Shown here one piece after another: positions 1 to 10,418 of a stretch of 53,537 bases of DNA (position 1 is the stretch's first letter; each line of letters begins with the position of its first letter). The DNA lies in contig JADNRY010000407.1 of NCBI GenBank assembly GCA_015501585.1, forward strand, positions 1-53,537, read 5' to 3'. The notes under the pieces were generated by a model. That model was not told the DNA's origin, made no database searches, and saw nothing but the letters and a program-made list of their open reading frames with translations. The position numbers were made by a program, and so were the translations under genes. Origin of the DNA: Rhodocollybia butyracea. Taxonomy: Eukaryota > Basidiomycota > Agaricomycetes > Agaricales > Omphalotaceae.

Positions 1-2900
1 AGATTAGACATATGAATGAGACGATCTTGAGCACTGGAATTGGTCTGTGGATATTGGCTTGAAAATAGGAAAAAAAGGTCCTTTGATGTTCAACGTTACC
101 TTAGCGACGAAGAGTTAGAACGAGGGATAGGCTTGGTCTCCGGGGCATTATTTTGAGGCCTTCTTTTTCGAAGAGGCATGATTTCTACAGGCTGCAGCAG
201 TGAAGCTGAAGCTATAGCTAGTAGTAGAATTCTTGGTGATACCGTTGGGCGTCTACTTATCTTACCTGAAGATAAGATAAGATAGCACGCCTCATGTCTC
301 GAAAACTTGTTTCAGACTCTCGCTGAACATCTAGAGCGGCGTATCCGAACATCTGATCTACTAGTCCTAGTGCAACCGAGCTCGAGTGCTGGAAGTCGCA
401 CAAGAAGACTCATTTATGGCTGACAGAAGATTACTACTTAATTAGTTGTTCAACTCTCATCGTTGCAGATGCATCAAACACCATCTCTGCCACACTTGCT
501 GCTGATTTTCTCGATTTCCAGTTTCCTTTCTGTAACGCAACTGTAACGATTGATTTGCGATTGATGACAACAAGACATGGCAAGACACAAACCATTAACC
601 TTTAAGGCCAATATATATTCGTCTGCATCACTGCTTGCTCTTTTCGATTTTGAGCAAGTGGGTGTGGCATCCTCAGAAACACAATGTCTTTTTGTTTTTT
701 CACATCATGCTAGTACTACACTCTTTTGTGCTAGTGTCAGGGTAAGGCTCCGATATAGCCTGATATAGCCTTTCTCTGTGCCAAGGCTATGTTTAATCAG
801 TCTCAAGCCCATACGGTCTTAATTTTGATTTTGATTTAATCAAACTACTCATGAGGCATCCACTTGCTACCTGAGGCAATTATTTATAAGTAATACGAGT
901 GGGTGGTCATCTGCCTATTGTTGCCCTTCGTCACAAACTCGTTCGTATAGTCAACATGGGCCAGACTCCTCTAATTATTCTGGACAATACCAGTCCTACC
1001 CTCAATTCTTCTCAGAGTCCTTGGACGAGAGATAACTCCAATCCTCTCAGCTACAAAAACTCGTCTATGTCACTCGGTGGTTTTTCCCCTTCTGTTGGTG
1101 AGATCAATGTCGAGATAAGTAAGTGTAAACACTCGTGTAAACCAGCGCGCCGATATGCAAAAAAGCTCTGACCTGCATTTGTTTGCAGATGCTCAAGATA
1201 TACGGCTGTTCCTTATCGGGAATCTTCTCACAGCGGATCCAGGCTGTTCCGATAGCGGCTTTCTCAATATCTTGGGTCCGGGTGAGGAGACTAACGTCCT
1301 GACAACTGTGTTCGATATACTAGACAATATACTTTGGGGCACATCATTTGGAATAGATATGCCAGCTGTTTATGAGGTGCACATGAACTGCTCAACTGGC
1401 TTGGACAGTGATATATCCGATTCAGTGGCTGTTGATTATGCTCTGATCCTCCCACCACCCACCATGTCACTCCAGAATCAACTGTTATTTGTGAACTACA
1501 CAGATGATACTATTATATCGGAAGGACAGTGGCAAGACTCTGTGCCAAGTGGTGGTCCTGGAATGTCAAGCATAACAAAAAATGCTACATTGAAGTTTCC
1601 TTTTGCAGGTCTGTAACATCTTCAGGTTCTCCTCCTTGTAGATTGGACAAGAGATTGAAAATAAACAGGGTGGAACATAACGCTCCTTGGGTATTTTGAC
1701 TCATCTACCTTGGGAAATATCACCCTAGGCATTTCAGTTGATGAACAAGCAGAGTTCCAACTTAAATTCAGTGGCTTATCACAAGCAGCATCAAGGGGCC
1801 TCGCCTACTTTGAATATTTCACCCTTGTTGATGAAGCAAACAGTGGCAATCATATCATTACAGTCAATATCCTAGAGGCTTCGCTATTTCAGACGTTTTG
1901 CTTTCGTGGATTCACCTACATTCCCGACTTTGCTACACTAAACGACCTGCCCGATCTGTCAGTACCAGCCTCGTCATCTCCCACATCAACCTCATCCACT
2001 ACATCTGCCATGCCGGGGCCATCATCTCATCAGGGTTTGCATGATGGTGCTATTGCTGGTGTGGTTGTTGGAGTCATTGCTATGATATGTCTAGTTGGAG
2101 TGATCTTCTGGGTAATGAAACGGCGAGCACAAAAAGGATTATCTTTATCACCAGCTCAAGCATGGATGAGGTCACAACCAGGTAAAGCCCCGCTATTCCT
2201 ACTCAGTGCATGTACTATATCTTACTACTAGCCCTGGTTCCAGACTCAAGCACCGTGACTGTGTCCCCCCTCCCAGGCCCGGCCAATATCACTCCTTTTG
2301 AAAAGAGTTATATCTCAGATGTTTCACTCACTGATATGAGTTATATGATAGCAGCCTCACATAACCAGGGTATCACTCCATTTTCAAAAAGTTACATTAC
2401 ATCAATGGCAGCTCTTGCAAACATTGGGGATACAGCTCAGGATCAAGAACAGCTTGTCCAGGGGAGCACAATAACATTACCACCAGGTGAACCCACCGTA
2501 CATGTTTACTCGCCCCTGAACAAATGGCTGCTGAACCTCCAAACAGTGGGGGTAATGGGAGCAATGGCCAGAATGAGGATCAAACCTCACCTCCGATTCG
2601 GGATCAAGACAGAACAGAGCTACTTCTGGAGAGGCTCAATAGCTTTATGAATGCCTTCCAACAGCCCCCTGCATATGGACAGGAGGAGTAATCATAGGGT
2701 CGGTTGTCTGTGCAAGGAAGATATATATTTCAATGAGGTACTGCTTTCTTTAGCCTACTAGTTCTAAATTGATGACTCTGCATGCTTATTCCAGAAGATT
2801 CTTGTACTTGCTTCTCTATAGGGGGATTCTACCAGACTCCGGAGATATTTATACACGAGGCCTCCGGGCACTACTATCTCAAACGCTTTAGTATTTCGAG
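1..2900. repeat. Direct segmental duplication, left unit (partner about 5708-8450)
   Basis: The first bases of the window reappear at about 5708 with small differences, and similarity continues through the 5' flank, the membrane-protein gene and its 3' end, at an offset of about 5.7 kb. The left unit may begin before the window. The flank before the gene (1-955) holds no coding region I can support; it is AT-rich with short GATAAGATAAGAT runs near 260-290. Confidence 0.85.
956..2691 (+). pseudogene. Single-pass membrane protein, copy 1, frameshifted near its C-terminus
   Basis: Four exons read by splice consensus and paralog comparison: about 956-1118, 1189-1608, 1669-2181 and 2244-2691, all joined in phase 1. 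The product has an N-terminal extracellular-type beta-rich region with many N-x-S/T sites, a Ser/Thr-rich stalk, one membrane segment (codons near 2050-2120, AIAGVVVGVIAMICLVGVIF) followed by basic KRR, then a cytoplasmic tail. No N-terminal signal peptide is visible, as in the related gene at 23.3 kb. Near 2513 one base is missing compared with the copy at 7.9 kb (CCCCTGAA against CCTCCTGGA); the read frame then ends at 2650, while the adjacent frame carries the family tail with a PPAY motif and a stop at 2691. This family is widespread in Agaricomycetes; its function is unknown to me. It is either a young pseudogene, a tail variant or an assembly error. Confidence 0.72.
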
Positions 2901-3299
2901 ATGATAAGATAGTATGATAAGTACGCTTATTAAAATAAAATTGCAGCGAACTTTCGGGACCGAAAATTCATTTTGAACCTTCTTAATGCTACCCTTGTAT
3001 GAAATCTAGAACGCTATTAGTGTAGAACGTTTCATCAAGGGGAGAAAAGAGCGGTTAAACTCAGGCTGTGCAGATTTCTGACAGGCCGGTAAGCAGACTA
3101 TGACGCTTCTTGCCAACGATCCCTTCAGAAAAGCTCTAAGGATGATTCAAAACCCAAAGCGCAGAAACGTCAAGATAAGCTTTTGATATTTGAAGATTGT
3201 GAACCCGATCAACTTTGTCTGTACTACGAAATATGGAGACAGTCTTGAGGGTATAGCTAGCACAACACACTATGTAGTCCTACTCAGAATTGTGGCCTA
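2901..3299. other. Intergenic, nothing recognised
   Basis: No open frame or repeat I can support. It lies between the end of membrane-protein copy 1 and the 3' remains of the SET-domain pseudogene. Confidence 0.5.
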
Positions 3300-5560
3300 T
3301 TCGTTCCTGGCAATCGTTTCGCGCTTGATTCAACAAAGGGTCACCCCAAGGTAAGCTGGCTCTTTCGATAACGCTGGATTGGTGGTCAAGATATGTTCTG
3401 ATAGATATGATAAGAAAGATGGTGTCGAATATAATCAAGAGCTTACATACCTCCGTTCGGCGTTGATCCCTAGGTCATTTTGTATCTGTGCACGTTGCCA
3501 AAAGTTCCTAGAGATTTCGAATCGAACCCAGGGCAAGTTACGAAAGAGATTCTAAACTGCTTAGAGTGCATTTCAGAGCGAAGATCGAAAGAATTCAAGA
3601 CACCCACCTGTCCTTTCTTGATGTCCTTCAAAGTATGCACAACCAACACGCCCTCATTTTCTCTCCATGTCATCACTAAATCAGGGGAAACGTCATTTGA
3701 GATTTCACGAATCACAAGATCAAGAGATAATTACCTGTGCTTGCACAGCATAATAACCGTTTACAACCTAAGAAGATAAAATTACATTTGTAAATGAGCT
3801 CTTGGGAATGATTTTACTAGATTTCATCCACATCAAATCATTACACGAGATTTTTCATGAATAAAATCTACGGTTGATAATTCTCCTTGCTCGCATCTCA
3901 TTCTGACTCAAAAGAACAATTATGGCCAACCTGCAATCAGTTCTGAACCCGCAATAATTATTTTCTCAAAGTTTTAACGGTAATGTTCTAGTAATCGAAT
4001 ATTCTAATCCCAATGTGACTGATTTGTTTTAACTTAACTTGCATGCACTTACTTACGAGCTCTCTACTAAGTAGTACTCTTAAGTAAGTACTAGCATAAC
4101 AAATAGGATAGTATTCTATAGTATTAAGATCATCGTATGTACTTCAAAGTTCAAAGCAACTGCATGCATTGAGATTCGACGCAACATGTCTGATAGTCTC
4201 GCGGCTGAACTCCAAGTCCTTCGACAGCACGTCACAGCAGCAGTCTCGGAAGATTTGACAAGGCATTTGTACTGGGCGCCAAGCAAACCGGGGTCGACGC
4301 GTAAGCCTTACCCGGATAGCGAAGGGTTTCAAAGGCCGCGCGGCGTGCATGGCCCAGTCACAGGGTCGCGAGGATTATAAATTGGTTCAACAGGACGATT
4401 TCATCCTTCCTTCCTTCCCTTGTTTGGGCCCATCTTCGTATCTGACTCTGTATATTCTCAAGCCTCAATTATCTCACAATCTCCCTCAAGTTCTCTCTGC
4501 TACTTCCCCTCAAGCTCTGGGCCTTTACCCTTAACTTCAAGGCCTCAAGTGCAATGTTCAACCTTCGTCAAGTGCTCTTCGTCAAGTACCCGCAATCAAC
4601 GTTTTGTCTGGGGCCCACTCCATTGCATTCAAGGCATTCAATGGGAGGTGGTAAGAGGCGGTATGATTTGGCAAGCAGGTAGTGAGGTGGCAACGTTGCG
4701 GGTGTGCATGCTCAATGTTATCTATGTATCATCTGTACTGCTTGTTAGCTAGCAAATATACATATTTCGTTACTTTTCTGTGCTATTATTTAAGCGTATG
4801 GAACGACAAATGGAGCTGTAATGCTCACAACCTGTCTTAACTTATCAGATTCATTTTGGTGAACTTCAAGTAGGCATAATTATTTTTATACATTAAAACA
4901 CGAAAGGATTATTATACCTGATTGCAGCCCGATTATCGAAAAGGGGGCTATCCATATGATGGTATATATTGCTATAAAATCATCTGAAATCGTTGCACCA
5001 GAATTGTTGCGATTGCACCAGATCATAATCGATTCGCCGGAACGGTAACCGGTTATGATAGCTACCGAAATTTAGTGATGGTATACACTACATTGAAAGC
5101 ACTAGAACACCCATGATTGAGTCTCGCCATCCTCGGGAAAATTCCTACTTCGCCAGGACCCGCAGAAACAGCATTGGTTTCGAATATTGCTAGTGCTAAT
5201 TCTGGTAGATGGATTTTTGGATCAAGATTTGCGGGGAAGTGGACGTATGAGAGGTTGTAGAATCGGGGATACTGGTGGGGACTGAGTTGTTTGAGGTGTT
5301 GTATTATGAGAGCGATTGGCGACGCTAAAGTAGCATAATCGGCCCAATGTAACGGGAACATACACTTGAGACTCGGGGCATGTTTGCACCTTGAGCAGGT
5401 AGCACGAACAATGATTGTTCTCGGATGATGAGTTCTCCTTGCTAAGTAATATATATTTCACCAGGCAAAAAATCATAAGAAGTAGCTTCAAAGTTCATCA
5501 TCAAGAGAACAACTGGCTCTAGCACTACGGTCACGTACCTTTATATCTCGGATGGCAGCT
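3300..5560 (-). pseudogene. SET-domain protein pseudogene, split by an insertion
   Basis: On the minus strand the N-terminal half (about 5560-5081) encodes GELIIREQSLFVLPA, then a later block with FYNLSYVHFPANLDP, LALAIFETNAVSAGPG and ARLNHGCSSAFNVVY. The latter is the SET core (NHxC plus the NAV block). The coding sense resumes at about 3670 with TWRENEGVLVVHTLKDIKKG, exactly the next stretch expected of this fungal SET family. Between them lie 1,410 bp without continuity. Removing that block and one GT rejoins the frame at V-Y-T-W-R. Downstream of KKGQ the reading becomes poor: an intron-like break, then frames without the usual C-terminal cysteine cluster. Members of the family are lysine methyltransferase-like; this copy cannot be functional. 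Confidence 0.75.
3671..5080. mobile_element. 1.41-kb non-autonomous TIR element inserted in the SET gene
   Basis: The ends are perfect 11-bp inverted repeats: CATCACTAAAT at 3671-3681 and ATTTAGTGATG at 5070-5080. GT occurs directly outside both ends (3669-3670 and 5081-5082), consistent with a 2-bp target duplication but too short to prove one. Excision restores the SET reading frame. The interior is AT-rich and has no transposase-like frame; plus-strand frames at 4349-4752 look random. The superfamily cannot be assigned: a 2-bp duplication other than TA argues against classical Tc1/mariner. Confidence 0.6.
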
Positions 5561-6626
5561 ACAATGCCCATACCCTTACCAAGTAGTTGCTGAACTGAGA
5601 GTAAAGACACGTCTCTGGTTAGGGCTTCCCTGTCGTCGACCGACCCAATTTGAGTAGACTCAGTGACCCCTTTGTTTAAAAAGAGGTATAGATGGCCAGA
5701 GATATTGAGATTAGACTTATAAGTGAGACGATCTTAAGCACTGGAATTCTGTGGATAGTTATCGACTTGAAAATACGAAAAAAGGTCCTTCGATGTTTAA
5801 CGTTACTTTAGCGACGAAGAGTTGGGGCGAGGAGTAAGCTTGCTTTCTTGAGCATTATTTTCAGGCCTTCTTTTTCGCAGAGGCATGATTTCTGAGGCTG
5901 CAGCGCTGCTGAAGCTAGAGTTGGAACAGTTCGGCGTCTACCTTAAAAAGGTTTATCTGAAGATAATATATTAGATAAGATAGCAGGTTTCAGATTATCT
6001 GTATAACCTTGAGTGCTGCAAAAGAAGATTTACAACTCCTGACCCACTTCTATGGAAGGTCGGATATCTAGAAGTGCTTCTCGAGATTAGAATGGCAGAT
6101 GCCCACTGGGAGCCCCAAAAAGAATCAGAAATTCAACGCTGTTATACTTGGTTTCTCATCGTTACAGATGCATCAGACACCATCGTGACTGATCACTTTC
6201 CTTTTCAAGGATTTTCGGGTTGATGACAAGACAGACATGGGAAGACACCAACACCAAGGCCAATACATTATCTGCATCTGCACTCTCTTTTCGACTTTGA
6301 GTAAGTGGGCCTCATAAACACAGTCTCTTTTGTTTTGTCACATCATACTCTTCATTGACTCTTCGAACTTCAAGTTTTGTGCTGATGCCAGGGTTCCGAT
6401 AGCCTTCCTCTGTGCCAGTCTGTGGAGCTATGCTCGGAAACCCCACATGGTCCCAATTTTAATTCAATCAAACTACTACGCGTGAGGTTTGCATGCGGGC
6501 AGCTCCAGTTGCGTGACTACAGGCAATTATTTATAAGTAGTACGAGTGGGTGCAAAGTGGGTGGCCACCTGCCTATTGTTGCCCTTCGTCACTGACACTC
6601 GTTTGGCAAACAACGATATAGTCATC
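5561..6626. other. 5' flank of membrane-protein copy 2 (repeat of window start)
   Basis: From about 5708 this stretch repeats bases 1-955 with substitutions and small indels. No gene is supported in it. Confidence 0.7.
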
Positions 6627-8450
6627 ATGGGCCAGACTCCCTGATTATTCTGGACAATACCAGTCCTACCCTCAATTCTTCCCAGGGTCCTTGGAGGAGA
6701 AGTGACTCCGATCCCCTCAACTACAAGAACTCGTCTATGACACTTCTTGGTTCTCCACCTTCTGTTGGTGAGATTGATGTCGAGATAAGTGAGTGGAAAC
6801 CAGTGCACCGATAGTACACTGAGTCTGACCTGCATATGTTTGCAGAGGCTCAAGATGCACAGATGTTCCTTATCGGGAATCTTTTCATAAATTCAAACTG
6901 TTCCAATAGCAGTTTTGTCACTATCTTTGACTCAGGTGGAATTAGCGCTACCTTCCTAACCCCCGAGTTCGATATAGTAGACAATATACTTTGGGACACA
7001 GCGGCCGGAATAGATATGCCAGCTTCTTACGATGTGAACATGAACTGCATTGACGATAGCTCTTCAGTGGTCGTTGATTACGCTCTGATCCTCCCACCAC
7101 CCACCCTGTCACTCCAGAATCAATTGCTATTTGTGAACTATACAGATGATACTATTATATCGGAGGGACAGTGGCAAGACTCTGTGCCAAACGGTGGTCC
7201 TGGAATGTCAAGTGGGACAAATAATGCTACATTGAAGTTTCCCTTTGCAGGTCTGTAACATCTTCACGCTGTTTTCCTCCTTGTGGATTGAAAAATGACA
7301 GGATGGAACATAACCCTTCTTGGGTATTTTAGCCCATCCACTGCGGGAAATATCACCCTAGGCATTTCAGTTGACGAACAACCGCAGGTCCCACTTGAAT
7401 TCAACGGTGCATCACAAACGGATGCTTTGACATACTTTGAATATTTCACCCTTGTCGATGAAGCAGATAGTGGCAATCATGCCATTACAATCGAGGTTCT
7501 AGAGGCTTCACTATTTCAGACCTTTTGCTTTCGTGGATTCACCTACATTCCTGACTTTGCTACACTAAATGACTTGCCTGATGTGTCGATACCAGCCTCG
7601 ACAGAGTCATCCCCCACGCAAACCTCATCTCCTGCATCAACCTTGTCCACCACATCTGCTGCGCCCGGCGGGTCATCATCTCATCAGGGGTTGCATGGTG
7701 GTGCTATTGCTGGTGTGGTTGTTGGAGTTATTGTGGCTATGATATGTCTAGTTGGACTGATTTTCTGGGCAATGAAGCGGCGGGCACATAAAAGATTATT
7801 TTTATCACCAGCTCAAGCATGGATGGAATCACAACCAGGTAAAGCCCCAATATTCCTACTCAGCGCACGTACTATACCTTACCACTAACCCTCGCTCCAG
7901 ACTCAAACATGCACCCCCTCCCAGGTCCAGCCAATGTCACTCCTTTTGAAAAGAGTTATGTCTCAAATGCTTCACCCCATACGAGTCATACAATAGCAGC
8001 CTCCCATGCCGATGGTATCACTCCATTTTCAAAAAGTTACATTACATCAATGGCAGCTCTTGCAAACACTGGGGATACAGCTCAGCTTGTCCAGGGAAGC
8101 GCAGTAACATTACCACCAGGTGAACCCACTGCGCATCTTTACTCGCCTCCTGGACAAATGGCTGCTGGACCTTCAAACAGTGGGAATAATGGCCAGAATA
8201 ACGATCAAGTTACTACAGCTCTGGAGCCAGACAGAACAGAGGTACTTCTGGAGAGGCTCAATAACTTTATGAATGCCTTCCAACATCCCCTGCATATGGG
8301 CAGGAGCGGTAATCATAGAGTCAGTTGTTTTTATGAGATACTTCTTTGGTTAAGCCTAGCTCTCAATTACTAGTAACTCTGCATCTCGTACAGTGTACTT
8401 GCTTATCTATAGGGGGTTTGCGGACTCCAGTAACACTATAAGTTTAACGA
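5708..8450. repeat. Direct segmental duplication, right unit
   Basis: Matches bases 1 to about 2,830 in the same orientation, including the shared 3' flank (the CTATAGGGGG motif occurs near 2816 and 8408). Confidence 0.85.
6627..8373 (+). pseudogene. Single-pass membrane protein, copy 2, frameshifted at both ends
   Basis: Paralog of the gene at 956 with the same exon plan: about 6627-6788, 6846-7250, 7302-7838, 7901-8373. The start ATG at 6627 is followed by a TGA at 6642 because one base is missing compared with copy 1 (CCCTGATT against CCTCTAATT). The other frame then encodes the conserved I-L-D-N-T start of the ectodomain. The middle exons are clean: glycosylation sites, a stalk, and a membrane segment (GAIAGVVVGVIVAMICLVGL) with KRRAHKR after it. 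In the last exon another single base is lost after CAACATCCCC, so the family PPAY tail becomes PLHM and the frame runs on to 8373. No alternative in-frame ATG was found upstream. Read as a recent pseudogene, with sequencing error as the alternative. Confidence 0.72.
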
Positions 8451-9150
8451 CCATATGATCATGAACAAGCTACTTTGTTGCACCGTGACATTGTTTTTCG
8501 CCAAGGGGATAAAGAGAAAGGTCATTTGTACTTCAAGTATTTCGTATATCTGGAGCAAGTGTATTGTTGACACAGGTAGGACTCTTCTTTGTATCCATAC
8601 TCTATGCTGTAGAGTAGATAGTAGTGCCTCCGTCAGGGTGCGCGCCAGGTGCGCGCGACCGAGCTGAGATGAAGTTGATTTTTTCGAAAGAGGTATCAAG
8701 TTCAAGGCAAGTTTTGGAGCCCCGTCCACCGTCAAAGTTAGTTCGCGCACATAAGTGTAGGAGTGAATTAAGCAAGACGTCGAATAAGCTCTAAGTTCAC
8801 TCCGGTCTATAGCAAGTAAGCCCTAGCAAACGCGCAGGGAAAATAATATTCTAAGCTACCTTAAATAGGCTACAGCTACGGAGAATATACGGCGTAATAT
8901 ACGGCAAAATATAAGATAAAACACAAAGTAAAACTAACAAGCTCCATAGGAGAAACTTCGGCGAGCAATACCGATTGCTCACCTGACATCAATATCTCCA
9001 ACAATAAGCTGTAAGTTTACTATTACTCGAAAGAAGCGTTACTACAGCTCTTGCCTGAGGGTATACAAGGCAAGGATATGTTCTGAGCAGAACTTTATTT
9101 GAATTTGCTACATATTAATTTTGGAGGACGGTATTGAATGTTCATTGCAG
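8451..9150. other. Intergenic, nothing recognised
   Basis: No supported gene. Around 8636-8665 there is a short GC-rich direct duplication (GGTGCGCGCCAGGTGCGCGC). A fragment near 8697-8715 resembles the block found upstream of the ankyrin/MYND genes at 21.3, 33.4 and 36.0 kb. Confidence 0.5.
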
Positions 9151-9152
9151 AT

Positions 9153-9799
9153 TTACATTGTTACACAGGTATTGGTATCACTTTCGCTATCCATCGGAGG
9201 CTTCGGATAAACCATGTGTTTACCCACGTACAGTATACCGCTCTTCTTAGCATTCTGTCCCGATAGATCCGTCAGGATGCCATTATATGACACTCCTCCC
9301 AACTTGAATGTGAATTCAACCTGTGAGCTTGGCTGAATTTCCTCAAATCCCCCATCCGGGAGGCCAAAGTCTTTAACTTGAGTCCCTGTCCCATGGAGAC
9401 CGCACTTTATAAGCGTCTTTATAAGCGTCTTTACTGCTCTCTTCACCCTCTCCACATGAGCGTTCACCGTTTCAAAATCGGAATCATGGGGCGCCACCAT
9501 CGCGGTGAAGACAAAATCTGTGATGGCTACCTTCCCAAGGTTGAGGCTTGCTTTCTGCTGCTCTAGCCTACTGGAGCCCACACCGCGAGCCTCAATTGAG
9601 ACAATTTCTGTCGCTCTCACGCTCAAGCCAGACTCTGAGCGCCTTTGTATCAGGGTATCGCGATTGACCTATATGATTGAAATCAGGCCCCCTGGTGCGC
9701 AAAGTTCAAGTTTGCTATACTCACAGCGATAGGTGTTGCCAATATGCAGCTGAAAGAGGCGAAAAGAAGCACGGAAGCGTAGGCAACAGTGAAACGCAT
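9153..9799 (-). CDS. Small secreted protein, function unknown (196 aa)
   Basis: Two exons on the minus strand: 9799-9725 and 9668-9153, with a GTGAGT...TATAG intron. Exon 1 is a clean signal peptide (MRFTVAYASVLLFASFSCIL, then ATPIA). Exon 2 opens with VNRDTLIQRRSESG, where R-R could be a Kex2-type processing site, and continues with a soluble domain containing TDFVFTAMVAP, a Lys-rich helix with a perfect K-T-L-I tandem repeat (from an 11-nt duplication near 9412-9433), and a C-terminal KLGGVSYNGILTDLSGQNAK block. Only two cysteines are obvious in the mature part. I do not recognise the family. The phase-0 join and signal peptide make the gene model convincing. Confidence 0.75.
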
Positions 9800-10418
9800 T
9801 ACAGAGATAATCGGTGATAACGTGTGCGAGAGAGAGAGGTGAACTCGAAAGAACGATGTCGAATGGATGGGGGGTTTAGTGTTCGGGATTTTCGCAAGAT
9901 TTTCGTGCCTACTCTGACCAGCAGAGTAATGTAACTTTCCAGAAGTGGGAGAGGGCAGGGGAGGGGAGGGCACTCGACGAACCCAAGCAATCTCTATGAT
10001 GTAGGGCCCAAAAGGATCGGGCACTGAATTTATAGATCCAGCCTCAGGTTCGAGCAAAATGGCCGCGCTTGGCAGAAACTCAAATGCAATTTTCGGGAAA
10101 ATTTACATCGATTCACATACTTACAGATTGCTGGAGTGCGGTGAACGTTGGAACCATCGATTCTCAAACTTATCTGAAGATAATCGATGAGATCCACTGC
10201 TCGTTCTTGGACCTTCTTGCATGTTGCCTTTGGATGAAATCTAGAACAGCGTACTTATCTTATTGAGGTTTTCTTCGCTAGATTACTAGAGCTGATACTC
10301 TGGATAGTGTACTAACTGAAATCAAATAAATTGCTAAACTGAAGTGCTATTTTAGGAGTTCCTGCATGATATTATTTGTGTACTTGAAACGACTTGTATG
10401 AGATCAGAAGCTGAAGTA
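9800..10418. other. Intergenic between two minus-strand genes
   Basis: Holds the 5' flank of the small secreted protein gene, with a GGGAGAGGGCAGGGGAGGGG purine run near 9947-9968, and the 3' flank of the HET gene. No further gene is supported. Confidence 0.5.

Noticed and set aside
577..768. 63-codon frame in the 5' flank of membrane-protein copy 1
   Set aside because: Not preserved in the duplicated flank near 6.3 kb, so unlikely to be coding.
4186..4752. Plus-strand frames inside the 1.41-kb element, considered as a possible transposase
   Set aside because: Short, with no catalytic DDE/D-type signature and composition like random sequence.
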